Part shown: piece by piece, positions 1 through 6,017 of the stretch
Layout: the number at the start of each line of letters is the position of its first letter
Numbering within the stretch: position 1 is the stretch's first letter
Origin: Syntrophaceae bacterium
GTDB taxonomy: Bacteria; Desulfobacterota; DTXE01
NCBI GenBank assembly: GCA_012962595.1
Contig: DTXE01000043.1
Coordinates: 1 to 6,017 of the forward strand
DNA length: 6,017 bases
Reading direction: 5' to 3'
Position numbers and translations under genes: made by a program
The notes under the pieces: model-generated
What the model was told of the DNA's origin: nothing
The model's input: the letters and a program-made list of their open reading frames with translations, nothing else
Databases searched by the model: none

Positions 1-3000
1 GGAGGTTCACTCTGGAAGGCCACTTGAGGATTGGTGAGGGTACCACCCAAAAGCATGATGATAGTGAGCTTTGCAACCTTGCAGGTAGCTTTCATGCTCA
101 CAGTGGCATCCATTTGAGGGAGACCCGTGAAGGCAACTTCTCCCTCCTTTACCAAAAATGTTTTTCCTCTGAACTCATAGGTTCCACGAATGGCCTGGAT
201 TTTTCCTAATATTAAGACAGGTTCTTTCTGTCTCTTTTTGAGTGTGAGCTTACCCTTTAATTCTACATTAAATCCCATCCCCCTAACCCAGGTATTGCCT
301 GGTAATGCTATCTCCATATCTATGCTAAGTTTCTCAACAGGGGAGGGCAATTTCCCCCTTTCTTCTGTAATAACCTCAATGGCCTCTTTCTCTTCAGTTT
401 CAATAATTTCAATCTCCCTTATCTGTCTTTTTCCAACTTCTGGAATGTTTATGGTAGATTCTGCCACTGTGATGTTGCCCATTAGACAGCCTTTGTTTAA
501 GGGGCCTTTTAGGTGAAGGTCTGCATCAACAACTCCAGAGAATGATCTAGTATCTAGAGCCTTAAACTTATGGCATCTTAAATTTAGGTTCAGGGTATAA
601 GGTTTTAGATCCTTTAGTTTCACGTTGCCTGTGATGTTAGCTGTTCCCTCGCCGCCTTTTAAAGATAATTCTTCAATTGTGACAGCATGGTTATTAAAAG
701 TTATATGGCCTTTTATCTCATGATATTCAATCCCCGTTTTCGAAATCTTAATGATGCCATCGCTTACATATGCATCTCCATGAATAGAAGGACTTTTAGG
801 ATTCCCCTTCAAGAAAGCCTTAAGGGATACATTTCCTGATGCCTTTTCCACCTCTTTGGTGAGGGATGCAAGTGGAGCTAAATCCAATTCCTTGCATTCT
901 ATCAAGAGAGCAAGTCCTGAAGATAATAAACGTTCCTTCTCTCCCACAAGTGCTAGGTCAACAGGAACAGTTCCTACTACTCTCAGTAACCTCTTATTAT
1001 TCTTTTCCACGACTGCTTCAATGTCTAACGCCCTTTGGGCATACTGGACTGTGGTCCATAGTCCTTCGAATGATAGGGCAAGAATATTACCTTCTCTAAT
1101 GTTTAGACCCCCAGTAATAATGGGACAGTAAAAATTCCCTTTGATGCTAAGATCACTATCTAATTTGCCTTTAAGTGGAATTTTCATTCTGGCCATCTTT
1201 TCAATGGTACTCATATCGATGGATCTAAGGCCTAAATTTAAATTAAGGCCTTGAGAGAATTCTATGGTTCCAGCACAAGTAATTTCATGATTTTTATAAG
1301 CCATATGAAGAGGGTGTATATCAATCTTTTTACGGGAAATGCTTAGTTGAACCGGACCCTTATTCCTCCACCTCACAGGCTGTGTGTAAATTTCTATGGT
1401 CTCCAAATCGATGTTTGCTACCTTAGAACCTATTCCCTCCATGGTGCCCACTAGTCTATAATTCCTAGTAAAATTTTCATGGACATCAAGCCTGAACCGA
1501 AATTTCTCTTGGTCTAAGCTTCCATAAAGATTTACCTTATCAATGGACACCCCTTTCCAGAGTATATTGGAGGCTTGAAGATCAAGCTTCCCAGAAAGGT
1601 ATTTCCTGTCTTTTCTTCCTTTGACCTTCGTATAAAGGGATTGCAAGGTAAGATTGCGGTAACGGATATTCTGTCCATTTATTGTTCCATCAAGGATAAA
1701 AGATCTCAAGGTGCCCCCTATTTTTCCCAGTGATTCCAGGCTGCCCTCAACCTCAATTTCTGGAAGGATCCCCCTTATAAATTTTAGATCTTCTATCTTA
1801 AGACTATAGATGAAATCGATGTCTTCTTTAAGCGTGGCCTGACCGCTTAAGGTAATCTTGGCCCCATCAGATGTAATATGGCATTTCCCTATACTAAAGT
1901 GCCTCCCATCCAAATGACCTTCGATTGCGGATTCACCGAGAGTTAGGTTGGCCACAGTAGAAGGCTCTATTCGTATAGATCCTGCAAGTAAAAGGTCTTT
2001 GATTAATTTCCCAGGTTTTTTTATGCCCTTAATCTCTGAGGAGAAATTGAGACTGCTTTTTAATCCTTCTCTACCTGTAAGAATTGATATATCCAGTTGG
2101 CGGACGTTCGTTTTTAGATTGAACTTAACTTCCTCATTGCTATTAATAAATCCACCGATATTACCCTCGCCATAAAAGGTACATGATCCAAAAGGGGTTT
2201 GAAAAACACTGGGTTTAATATGTAGATGTTTTCCTCTTAGGGACAGGTTTACTTCGGCGCTCTCAATCTTCTTCTCATTGAGGTAAGAAGGAAGCACCAT
2301 CAATTTCAGATTCAATAGAAGAGCTGAAGGCTCTCTACCTTCCCCAGAGGCATGTATATCAAGGTTAATGTTTCCATAAACCTTGCCTTTAGAACAACCT
2401 GTTATAAAGGCGGGCAGCAAGTTCTGTGGCTTGAAATTTCGGATCTTACATTGAAAGGAGAATTTTGGCCTCAACATGTCGCCCATGTCTACTACCCCAT
2501 AATTTTCTATCTTGAGGTCGTTATACACTAACTTCTGACGTATTTTGAGTGCTTCCCTTGGCCCTTCCACATGAATGTCTGTAGAAAAGATTCCTTTCAA
2601 GGGTACTTTGGGTATAAAGGCCTGGAGGTCCTTGAACGAGAGTGTAGGGAAATTGGCAGAGAGACTCAAGACGGGTGAGGTGAGATTTTTAATGGTTCCT
2701 TTCACCTCCCCTTTTGAATTTTCAGTATGTAACTTCAGATAGTTAATAACAAGATCTGTTCCATCAAAAATGACCTTGCCCCTTGATCTAATTACCTTTA
2801 AGGAGGGCTTTATGCATTCAAAGCTCACACCCTTAAATGAGAATATGGCCTGTCTCTGATCATTCTGTGTGGAAAAATCTAGGTGGGCTGAAAGATTTAT
2901 AAATCTTATATCCTGGGTTAAAGGTTGTTTGCCCCTGTGTTTATGATCAACAATAGCTAAAAAGCCACCCCTTACCTTGATATTCTTAACTACAACGTTC

Positions 3001-3476
3001 CAACTACTTGGCGTACTTGTGGTATCTGCCTCCTTTTTTGCTATTTTCTGGGAGGTCAATTTTTGGTAATTCCATACCCCGGCTTCATCCCTCACCAAGA
3101 TGAGCCTAGGGTTGTATAACGAAAGCTCTCTGATATAAAAGGTCTTTTTGAAAAGTGCTGGAAGGAAGTAACCTATATTTATCCGGTGTGCGTAAAAAAG
3201 CTCCCCTTCGGTTCCCACAAGTTGAACTTCTCGGAGGACTATATTTGTCAGGAAATTTCCCCCAATCTTACCTAACACTAACCGGCTTTGGGTCTTCTTT
3301 TGTATCTCCTGAGTAATTAAGGTTTTTGCCCTTTCTTTGAAGAAATCACTCTGGGTAAAAATGCCCAGTATCACCAAGATGACAAAGAGGATGATGCTGG
3401 CATAGCCTAGGATTTTTGCAAATTTCCCAAATTTCGTTTTTCGAATTTTTGATTTTGAGTCCTGTTCGTAGTTCAT
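1..3476 (-). CDS. tamB: TamB, translocation and assembly module inner-membrane component (3' end outside window)
   Basis: TamB is a very long inner-membrane-anchored periplasmic protein of the AsmA-like superfamily. It partners TamA in outer-membrane protein assembly and is linked to lipid transport between the membranes (family knowledge). The frame is open without a stop for 1158 codons down to base 3. A Lys/Arg-rich start (residues 8-21) precedes one hydrophobic segment at about 22-41, giving an uncleaved N-in anchor. An AsmA-like N-terminal part follows, with a typical 'YNPRLILVRDEAGVWNYQKL' stretch near residue 121. Then come hundreds of residues of repetitive beta-rich sequence. The C-terminal TamB domain (DUF490) begins before the window edge: NTWVRGMGFNVELKG from residue 1061, YEFRGKTFLVKEGEVAFTG from 1100, and GGTLTNP near the edge. 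E. coli TamB has 1259 residues, so roughly the last 100 or more are missing here. The ATG is the first start after an in-frame TGA at 3480-3482. It lies 16 bases after tamA, so the two are probably co-transcribed. No frameshift is seen. Confidence 0.93.
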   Translation of the reverse strand, partial: MNYEQDSKSKIRKTKFGKFAKILGYASIILFVILVILGIFTQSDFFKERAKTLITQEIQKKTQSRLVLGKIGGNFLTNIVLREVQLVGTEGELFYAHRINIGYFLPALFKKTFYIRELSLYNPRLILVRDEAGVWNYQKLTSQKIAKKEADTTSTPSSWNVVVKNIKVRGGFLAIVDHKHRGKQPLTQDIRFINLSAHLDFSTQNDQRQAIFSFKGVSFECIKPSLKVIRSRGKVIFDGTDLVINYLKLHTENSKGEVKGTIKNLTSPVLSLSANFPTLSFKDLQAFIPKVPLKGIFSTDIHVEGPREALKIRQKLVYNDLKIENYGVVDMGDMLRPKFSFQCKIRNFKPQNLLPAFITGCSKGKVYGNINLDIHASGEGREPSALLLNLKLMVLPSYLNEKKIESAEVNLSLRGKHLHIKPSVFQTPFGSCTFYGEGNIGGFINSNEEVKFNLKTNVRQLDISILTGREGLKSSLNFSSEIKGIKKPGKLIKDLLLAGSIRIEPSTVANLTLGESAIEGHLDGRHFSIGKCHITSDGAKITLSGQATLKEDIDFIYSLKIEDLKFIRGILPEIEVEGSLESLGKIGGTLRSFILDGTINGQNIRYRNLTLQSLYTKVKGRKDRKYLSGKLDLQASNILWKGVSIDKVNLYGSLDQEKFRFRLDVHENFTRNYRLVGTMEGIGSKVANIDLETIEIYTQPVRWRNKGPVQLSISRKKIDIHPLHMAYKNHEITCAGTIEFSQGLNLNLGLRSIDMSTIEKMARMKIPLKGKLDSDLSIKGNFYCPIITGGLNIREGNILALSFEGLWTTVQYAQRALDIEAVVEKNNKRLLRVVGTVPVDLALVGEKERLLSSGLALLIECKELDLAPLASLTKEVEKASGNVSLKAFLKGNPKSPSIHGDAYVSDGIIKISKTGIEYHEIKGHITFNNHAVTIEELSLKGGEGTANITGNVKLKDLKPYTLNLNLRCHKFKALDTRSFSGVVDADLHLKGPLNKGCLMGNITVAESTINIPEVGKRQIREIEIIETEEKEAIEVITEERGKLPSPVEKLSIDMEIALPGNTWVRGMGFNVELKGKLTLKKRQKEPVLILGKIQAIRGTYEFRGKTFLVKEGEVAFTGLPQMDATVSMKATCKVAKLTIIMLLGGTLTNPQVAFQSEP

Positions 3477-3485
3477 AACTCAACA

Positions 3486-3491
3486 CTCCCT
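3486..3491 (-). promoter_or_regulatory. Ribosome binding site of tamB
   Basis: On the minus strand AGGGAG lies 9 bases before the tamB ATG, within the 16-base gap after the tamA stop codon (TAG, 3493-3495). It supports the chosen start and independent initiation on a shared tamA-tamB message. Confidence 0.7.
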
Positions 3492-3492
3492 A

Positions 3493-5571
3493 CTAAAATG
3501 CATGGCCTATACTGAAATGAAACCTACATAAACTCATGTCTCTCTCAGGCGGAGGATTCAGAGGAAAGGCTAAATCTAGTCGGATGGGACCCACCAAGGT
3601 ATGGTATCTAATACCCCACCCAGCAGAAAATCTAAGTTCTGACATACGGAAATTAAAACTGTCTCTAGACACATTGCCTGCATCCAAAAAGGCGACACCC
3701 TTAATATCTCTAAACATAGAATGTCTAAGCTCTAGATTTCCCTCGATAAGAGAATGTCCCCCTATAGGATTGCCTTCCTTATCCAAGGGTCCAATTTCCT
3801 GAAATGGATACCCCCGAATGCTATTGCTCCCTCCAGAAAAAAACCTCTTGAAAATGGGTGCCTCCTTTGTATCCCCATAGGGTTGGATAAATCCCAATTT
3901 CAGTCGAGATGCCAAGGTAAGACCAGGTATGATTCTTCTATATACTCTAGCCTCTATCACTCCCTTAAGATAATCTACCCCAGAACCTAAGAGGAAAATA
4001 GCTGGTTCTAGAAAGACAGAGAAGACTGATCCCTTCTGAGGATCGAGAGAATTTTCGATAGTATCTCGCCTTAGACCTATCTCACCACCTGAAATCCAGT
4101 AAAATTTTCCCCTTTCGGTCTCTTTGAGTTCCTCAATCGTTGCCTCACCAATACCTACTGGCCTGTTTAGTTCTAAATTATAAGCAATAAAACCTTCTAC
4201 ATTTCGAGCTAAGTTTCTACCAACCTTCACCTGAGATGAAATCCTTTCATTGGTATAACTCTCCAGATACTCTCGATCGTACCCAAAATGAATACCCAGG
4301 TTAGAATCTCTGTCTATAAAGTAGGGTTGAGTGAAATCCATGGTTCCAGTTCGTATCAGCGATGAGTATTTAAAGGCAATGTCCAGATCTCTCAGGTTTC
4401 CCAAGAAATTTTTGCGGCTCCAAGCGATTTGGGCCCTAAACTCATCTTCGTCACCATATCCCACACCTACCTTAAGGTTCCTTTTTTTTCTTTCTTCGAC
4501 AGCAACTTGGATGGGAATTTCTATTCCCTGCTTTGCCCCCAAAGATCTAAGTATGACAGACTTAAATAGGCCCAATTTATAGATATTCTGTTGACTTTCA
4601 TAAACCTTCTTTAGTGAGAATACCTCACCCTCCTTAAAGGTTAATTCTCCTAATATGACATGGCCTTTAACTTCCTTATTTCCCACAATAGTAACCGGAC
4701 CAAAATATGTAAGTGGGCCGGGATCTACAGTGAATGTTATGTTTGCTTGATAATGCCGTTTGTCTATAACCACCCTACCTGACACCTTTGCATCTGAATA
4801 TCCCTTATTTGCAAGTGTCTTTCGAATCCTTTCCTTTGATTCTTCATATGTATCGACTTTAAAGGGCTCTCCTATCTTGAGCGAAATCGCCTTCAGAAAG
4901 CACTCTTCCCACTTCTTTCCATCCTCTTCACTGGTAATTATGCCTATTTTTTTGATCAGTGTCGGCTTTCCCTCATCTACCATAATTTTTACCTTAACCA
5001 TCTTCTTTTTTAAGTCTTTCTGCAGCCTATATTGCGCTTTAGCGTGGTAATACCCATAGTCCCGATAGATACTTTCTATCCTTTTAATGTCCTTCTTCAG
5101 GGTGGTTTCATCAAAAACAGGGTGTGGAATCCAAGGCCTCCATGACGGTTCCTCAGTAACAATTCCCTTTTTGACCGCAGCTATGGGAACTTGGTGCACG
5201 CCAATAAATTCCAGTTTTTTAATAAAAAATTCCCCCTTTGTCTTAGCCCAGACATCTCCTGATGTAAGAACAAAAAGCGCCATAAAAAAAACAGCTCCCA
5301 GGGCATAAAGCCTTTTTCTAATCCATGGAAAGTTTATAATGGTAAACCCCGTTAGAGTTTCCCCCCGTTGCTTATTAAAGTAGCTACGGGGTTCACATGG
5401 GGCTTTATACCCCGTGTGAAAAAACGGATAATCTTTTTGAATACCATCGCCGCCCCGTAAGAGACCGGAGGTCTTACGGGGCCTGTGCTTCTTCACCCCG
5501 TTAGAATTTATTATAACAGGGCAAGCGGGGCATTCTAACAGAGTAAATCGGCGCCACATGACGGTCTTCAT
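3493..5571 (-). CDS. tamA: TamA, Omp85-family outer membrane assembly protein, with in-frame N-terminal insertion
   Basis: TamA is an outer-membrane barrel whose periplasmic POTRA domains contact TamB (family knowledge). The frame encodes 692 residues. Residues 85-109 form a signal peptide: RKR at 85-87, a hydrophobic core, and likely cleavage after VWA (109). Three POTRA domains follow at about 115-201, 202-284 and 285-361, each ending in a 'VDEG', 'VDPG' or 'VEER' type strand. The 16-strand barrel covers about 362-692. It carries the family loop-6 signature in FFSGGSNSIRGY (577-588, IRGY at 585-588), the end motif GWGIRYHTLVGPIRLDLAFP (651-670) and a terminal Phe as in other outer-membrane proteins. 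The oddity is residues 10-76. They are encoded by a palindromic element inserted in frame, and without it the protein would be 625 residues (E. coli TamA has 577). The start is uncertain: ATG at 5571 has AAGGAAG only 1 base upstream, while the in-frame ATG at 5559 has a 13-base spacing. BamA is the alternative, but adjacent tamB favours TamA. Confidence 0.92.
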   Translation of the reverse strand: MKTVMWRRFTLLECPACPVIINSNGVKKHRPRKTSGLLRGGDGIQKDYPFFHTGYKAPCEPRSYFNKQRGETLTGFTIINFPWIRKRLYALGAVFFMALFVLTSGDVWAKTKGEFFIKKLEFIGVHQVPIAAVKKGIVTEEPSWRPWIPHPVFDETTLKKDIKRIESIYRDYGYYHAKAQYRLQKDLKKKMVKVKIMVDEGKPTLIKKIGIITSEEDGKKWEECFLKAISLKIGEPFKVDTYEESKERIRKTLANKGYSDAKVSGRVVIDKRHYQANITFTVDPGPLTYFGPVTIVGNKEVKGHVILGELTFKEGEVFSLKKVYESQQNIYKLGLFKSVILRSLGAKQGIEIPIQVAVEERKKRNLKVGVGYGDEDEFRAQIAWSRKNFLGNLRDLDIAFKYSSLIRTGTMDFTQPYFIDRDSNLGIHFGYDREYLESYTNERISSQVKVGRNLARNVEGFIAYNLELNRPVGIGEATIEELKETERGKFYWISGGEIGLRRDTIENSLDPQKGSVFSVFLEPAIFLLGSGVDYLKGVIEARVYRRIIPGLTLASRLKLGFIQPYGDTKEAPIFKRFFSGGSNSIRGYPFQEIGPLDKEGNPIGGHSLIEGNLELRHSMFRDIKGVAFLDAGNVSRDSFNFRMSELRFSAGWGIRYHTLVGPIRLDLAFPLNPPPERDMSLCRFHFSIGHAF
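5342..5346. repeat. Target-site duplication, copy 1 (GTAAA)
   Basis: This GTAAA (TTTAC on the coding strand, residues Phe76 and part of Thr77) directly borders the CCCCGTTAGAG end of the element. It matches the copy at 5543-5547. Both copies encode Phe-Thr in the same frame, so collapsing them leaves one FT. Confidence 0.6.
5363..5391. repeat. Hairpin 1 inside the element
   Basis: CCCCGTTGCT (5363-5372) pairs with AGCTACGGGG (5382-5391), 9 of 10 positions with one T-T mismatch, around a 9-base loop. It abuts the next hairpin with no gap. Confidence 0.6.
5392..5420. repeat. Hairpin 2 inside the element
   Basis: TTCACATGGGG (5392-5402) pairs with CCCCGTGTGAA (5410-5420) over 11 positions with one T-G wobble, around a 7-base loop. 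The A-run following it on the plus strand does not make it a terminator in either direction. Confidence 0.65.
5452..5482. repeat. Hairpin 3 inside the element (perfect 11-bp stem)
   Basis: GCCCCGTAAGA (5452-5462) and TCTTACGGGGC (5472-5482) are perfect inverted copies around a 9-base loop, GACCGGAGG. This is the strongest stem in the element. In tamA mRNA it would fall in early coding sequence, where it could slow translation (inference). Confidence 0.75.
5496..5543. repeat. Hairpin 4: near-palindromic end block of the element
   Basis: GTTAGAAT (5500-5507) and ATTCTAAC (5532-5539) are perfect 8-bp inverted copies. Extending outward to CCCC/AGAG adds two further matches and two mismatches. 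The left arm repeats the CCCCGTTAGA core that also forms the far end of the element at 5347, so this core occurs three times in the block. Confidence 0.6.
5543..5547. repeat. Target-site duplication, copy 2 (GTAAA)
   Basis: Second copy of the pentamer, bordering the TCTAACAGA end of the element. It encodes Phe9 and part of Thr10 of tamA on the minus strand. Its first G may instead be the last base of the element's inverted repeat. Confidence 0.6.
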
Positions 5572-5572
5572 T

Positions 5573-5579
5573 CTTCCTT
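5573..5579 (-). promoter_or_regulatory. Shine-Dalgarno-like sequence ahead of tamA
   Basis: AAGGAAG on the minus strand is the only purine-rich SD-like stretch near the tamA start. Its distance to ATG 5571 (1 base) is short and to ATG 5559 (13 bases) long, so it does not settle which Met is used. Both candidates lie upstream of the inserted element and in the same frame. Confidence 0.4.
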
Positions 5580-5673
5580 ATAGACCTATACTTACCCCCG
5601 AGCTATACGGATACTTTCACAAAAAAACTTCAATTTGCACCATTTTTTAGAAGGTAAGTTGCAGGGTAGATGG

Positions 5674-5702
5674 AATATACCACAAAGAACCTAAGTTACC
5701 AA
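5674..5702 (-). promoter_or_regulatory. Putative sigma70-type promoter for tamA-tamB
   Basis: On the minus strand TTGGTA (5697-5702; 4 of 6 to TTGACA) is followed after 17 bases by TATATT (5674-5679; 5 of 6 to TATAAT). A TGG immediately before it gives an extended -10. Transcription would begin near 5667, leaving a leader of about 95 bases. The position and spacing fit, but AT-rich DNA yields such matches by chance. Confidence 0.35.
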
Positions 5703-5880
5703 AATAGTCGATGTTAAAATTTAAAAAACAAAACCTATAGAGATACTAGCCGGGGAGAATTCATGTTATAGGTTACTTGCATTTATATCCTCAAAAAATG
5801 GAACTGGAGTGGAATGGCCCTGTAGGACCAGAAATTACAATAGGAAGGATATACTAACCTACTATTACCGCTTCCCCCTT

Positions 5881-5912
5881 GGTTAAATAAATAGGTGGTT
5901 AAATAAATAGGG
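5881..5912. repeat. Two tandem copies of a 16-base AT-rich unit
   Basis: GGTTAAATAAATAGGT (5881-5896) is followed at once by GGTTAAATAAATAGGG (5897-5912), 15 of 16 identical. The second copy forms the left arm of the adjoining hairpin. Confidence 0.75.
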
Positions 5913-5932
5913 ACACATCCTATTTTTTAACC
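5897..5932. repeat. AT-rich palindrome at the broken end of the GyrA-like fragment
   Basis: GGTTAAATAAATAGG (5897-5911) pairs with CCTATTTTTTAACC (5919-5932) over 14 pairs with one bulged base, around the 7-base loop GACACAT. Short outer arms CCTTGG (5877-5882) and CCAAGG (5935-5940) enclose it and the first tandem copy, giving a 64-base unit. The TAGGGACACATCCTATTT-like core resembles palindromes I recall near REP-associated tyrosine transposases, but that link is memory-based and no transposase is present here. Confidence 0.6.
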
Positions 5933-6016
5933 TTCCAAGGTCTTCCCTCTGCCAGTCTCGTAGGCATCGATTATACCCTGTCTGCCAACAATGATTCCAC
6001 CTGTTGGAAAATCGGG
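5927..6016 (-). pseudogene. Fragment of DNA gyrase subunit A (GyrA), truncated at its 3' end
   Basis: Twenty-nine codons are visible, reading in from the window edge and ending at TAA (5927-5929). The first 25 residues (PDFPTGGIIVGRQGIIDAYE then TGRGK) match the well-conserved GyrA/ParC breakage-reunion domain; E. coli GyrA has [20 protein letters not shown] then TGRGK here. The PDFPTGG form points to GyrA over ParC. A real GyrA continues with an RAR-type strand and over 500 more residues. Here the match stops after GRGK and is replaced by TLEG and a stop, the stop lying within the arm of the AT-rich palindrome. The rest of the N-terminal part would lie beyond base 6017. It is most likely a truncated second copy or the relic of a rearrangement; an assembly join at a repeat is the alternative. 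Confidence 0.7.
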
Positions 6017-6017
6017 A

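Larger units (their letters stand above)
5347..5543. mobile_element. Palindrome-rich MITE-like element inserted in frame into the tamA signal-peptide region
   Basis: The block begins CCCCGTTAGAGT (5347-5358) and ends with its imperfect inverted copy ATTCTAACAGAG (5532-5543), matching at 9 of 12 positions. It is packed with CCCCG/CGGGG inverted repeats unlike the flanking coding sequence. It is bracketed by GTAAA direct repeats at 5342-5346 and 5543-5547, as expected of a target-site duplication. The last G can belong to either the element or the repeat, so the duplication is 4 (TAAA) or 5 bases. The repeat-to-repeat distance is 201 bases, exactly 67 codons, and the minus frame stays open. It is too small to encode a transposase, so it would be non-autonomous. 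I cannot assign it to a named family from the sequence. Its end-and-duplication structure is seen directly; past mobility is inference. Confidence 0.7.
5572..5926. other. Gene-free region upstream of tamA
   Basis: No convincing gene, RNA gene or intrinsic terminator is seen in these 355 bases. Contents: the SD-like sequence and putative promoter of tamA, an 8-bp inverted repeat AACCTATA/TATAGGTT (5732-5739 and 5767-5774), a small 16-base hairpin at 5815-5830, and most of the AT-rich repeat that truncates the GyrA-like fragment. The minus-strand sequence shows no GyrA continuation in any of the three frames I read beyond the repeat. Confidence 0.6.

Noticed and set aside
190..516. Plus-strand open frame of 108 codons, and similar ones at 856-1131, 1948-2175, 3536-3802 and 4760-5050
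   Set aside because: All lie opposite tamB or tamA, whose minus-strand frames are continuous and match known families. These show no recognisable domains.
1..3476. Frameshift or premature stop in tamB
   Set aside because: Read codon by codon from the ATG at 3476 to base 3, no in-frame stop is present and the family-like sequence continues in one frame.
5392..5425. Intrinsic terminator formed by hairpin 2
   Set aside because: On the minus strand the T-run comes before the stem, not after it, and on the plus strand the stem is followed by A's.
5515..5535. Cys-Pro-Ala-Cys (residues 14-17 of the long TamA reading) as a metal-binding motif
   Set aside because: It is encoded within the inserted palindromic element, with no partner Cys/His pair nearby, so it is most likely fortuitous.
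5347..5543. CRISPR array or tRNA gene in the palindrome-rich block
   Set aside because: There are no evenly spaced identical direct repeats with unique spacers, and no cloverleaf or CCA end.
5732..5774. AACCTATA/TATAGGTT inverted repeat as an operator
   Set aside because: Only 8 bp with a 27-base gap, about 30 bases upstream of the putative promoter and not resembling a known operator. It is mentioned in the intergenic entry only.
5871..5947. CTTCCC direct repeats (5871-5876 and 5942-5947) as a target-site duplication around the AT-rich repeat in gyrA
   Set aside because: Removing the interval does not restore GyrA: the sequence beyond reads into stops or unrelated residues in all three frames. 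A 6-base C-rich match can arise by chance.

Overview
The window carries two genes of an outer-membrane assembly module on the minus strand: tamA (Omp85/BamA superfamily) followed 16 bases later by tamB, whose 3' end lies past base 1. The paired proteins, a POTRA/beta-barrel protein and a very long single-pass AsmA-like protein, show a Gram-negative (diderm) bacterium. The fairly AT-rich coding sequence and the CCCCGTTAGA-type palindromes remind me of Desulfobacterota-like genomes. That placement is inference from memory, not a result.

Layout on the minus strand, reading from high to low coordinates: (1) 5927-6016, a short piece matching the GyrA breakage-reunion domain, which stops abruptly inside an AT-rich palindromic repeat. 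(2) 5572-5926, a gene-free stretch with that repeat (5877-5940) and a plausible extended -10 promoter (5674-5702). (3) 3493-5571, tamA. (4) 1-3476, tamB, open to the window edge, with its own Shine-Dalgarno sequence.

The most notable feature is near the start of tamA. A palindrome-rich element of about 197 bp (5347-5543) sits between two copies of the pentamer GTAAA (5342-5346 and 5543-5547). Element plus one pentamer is exactly 201 bp, or 67 codons, with no in-frame stop. Removing it in silico rejoins the flanks into a continuous signal-peptide region (MKTVMWRRFT-IINFPWIRK...) leading into the hydrophobic core. This looks like a small non-autonomous mobile element inserted in frame into the signal peptide of an envelope-assembly gene, similar in principle to the Rickettsia palindromic elements.

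TamA and TamB are expected to work together: TamA in the outer membrane with periplasmic POTRA domains, TamB anchored in the inner membrane and spanning the periplasm as a long beta-rich structure. The family is linked to assembly of some outer-membrane proteins and to phospholipid transport between the membranes.
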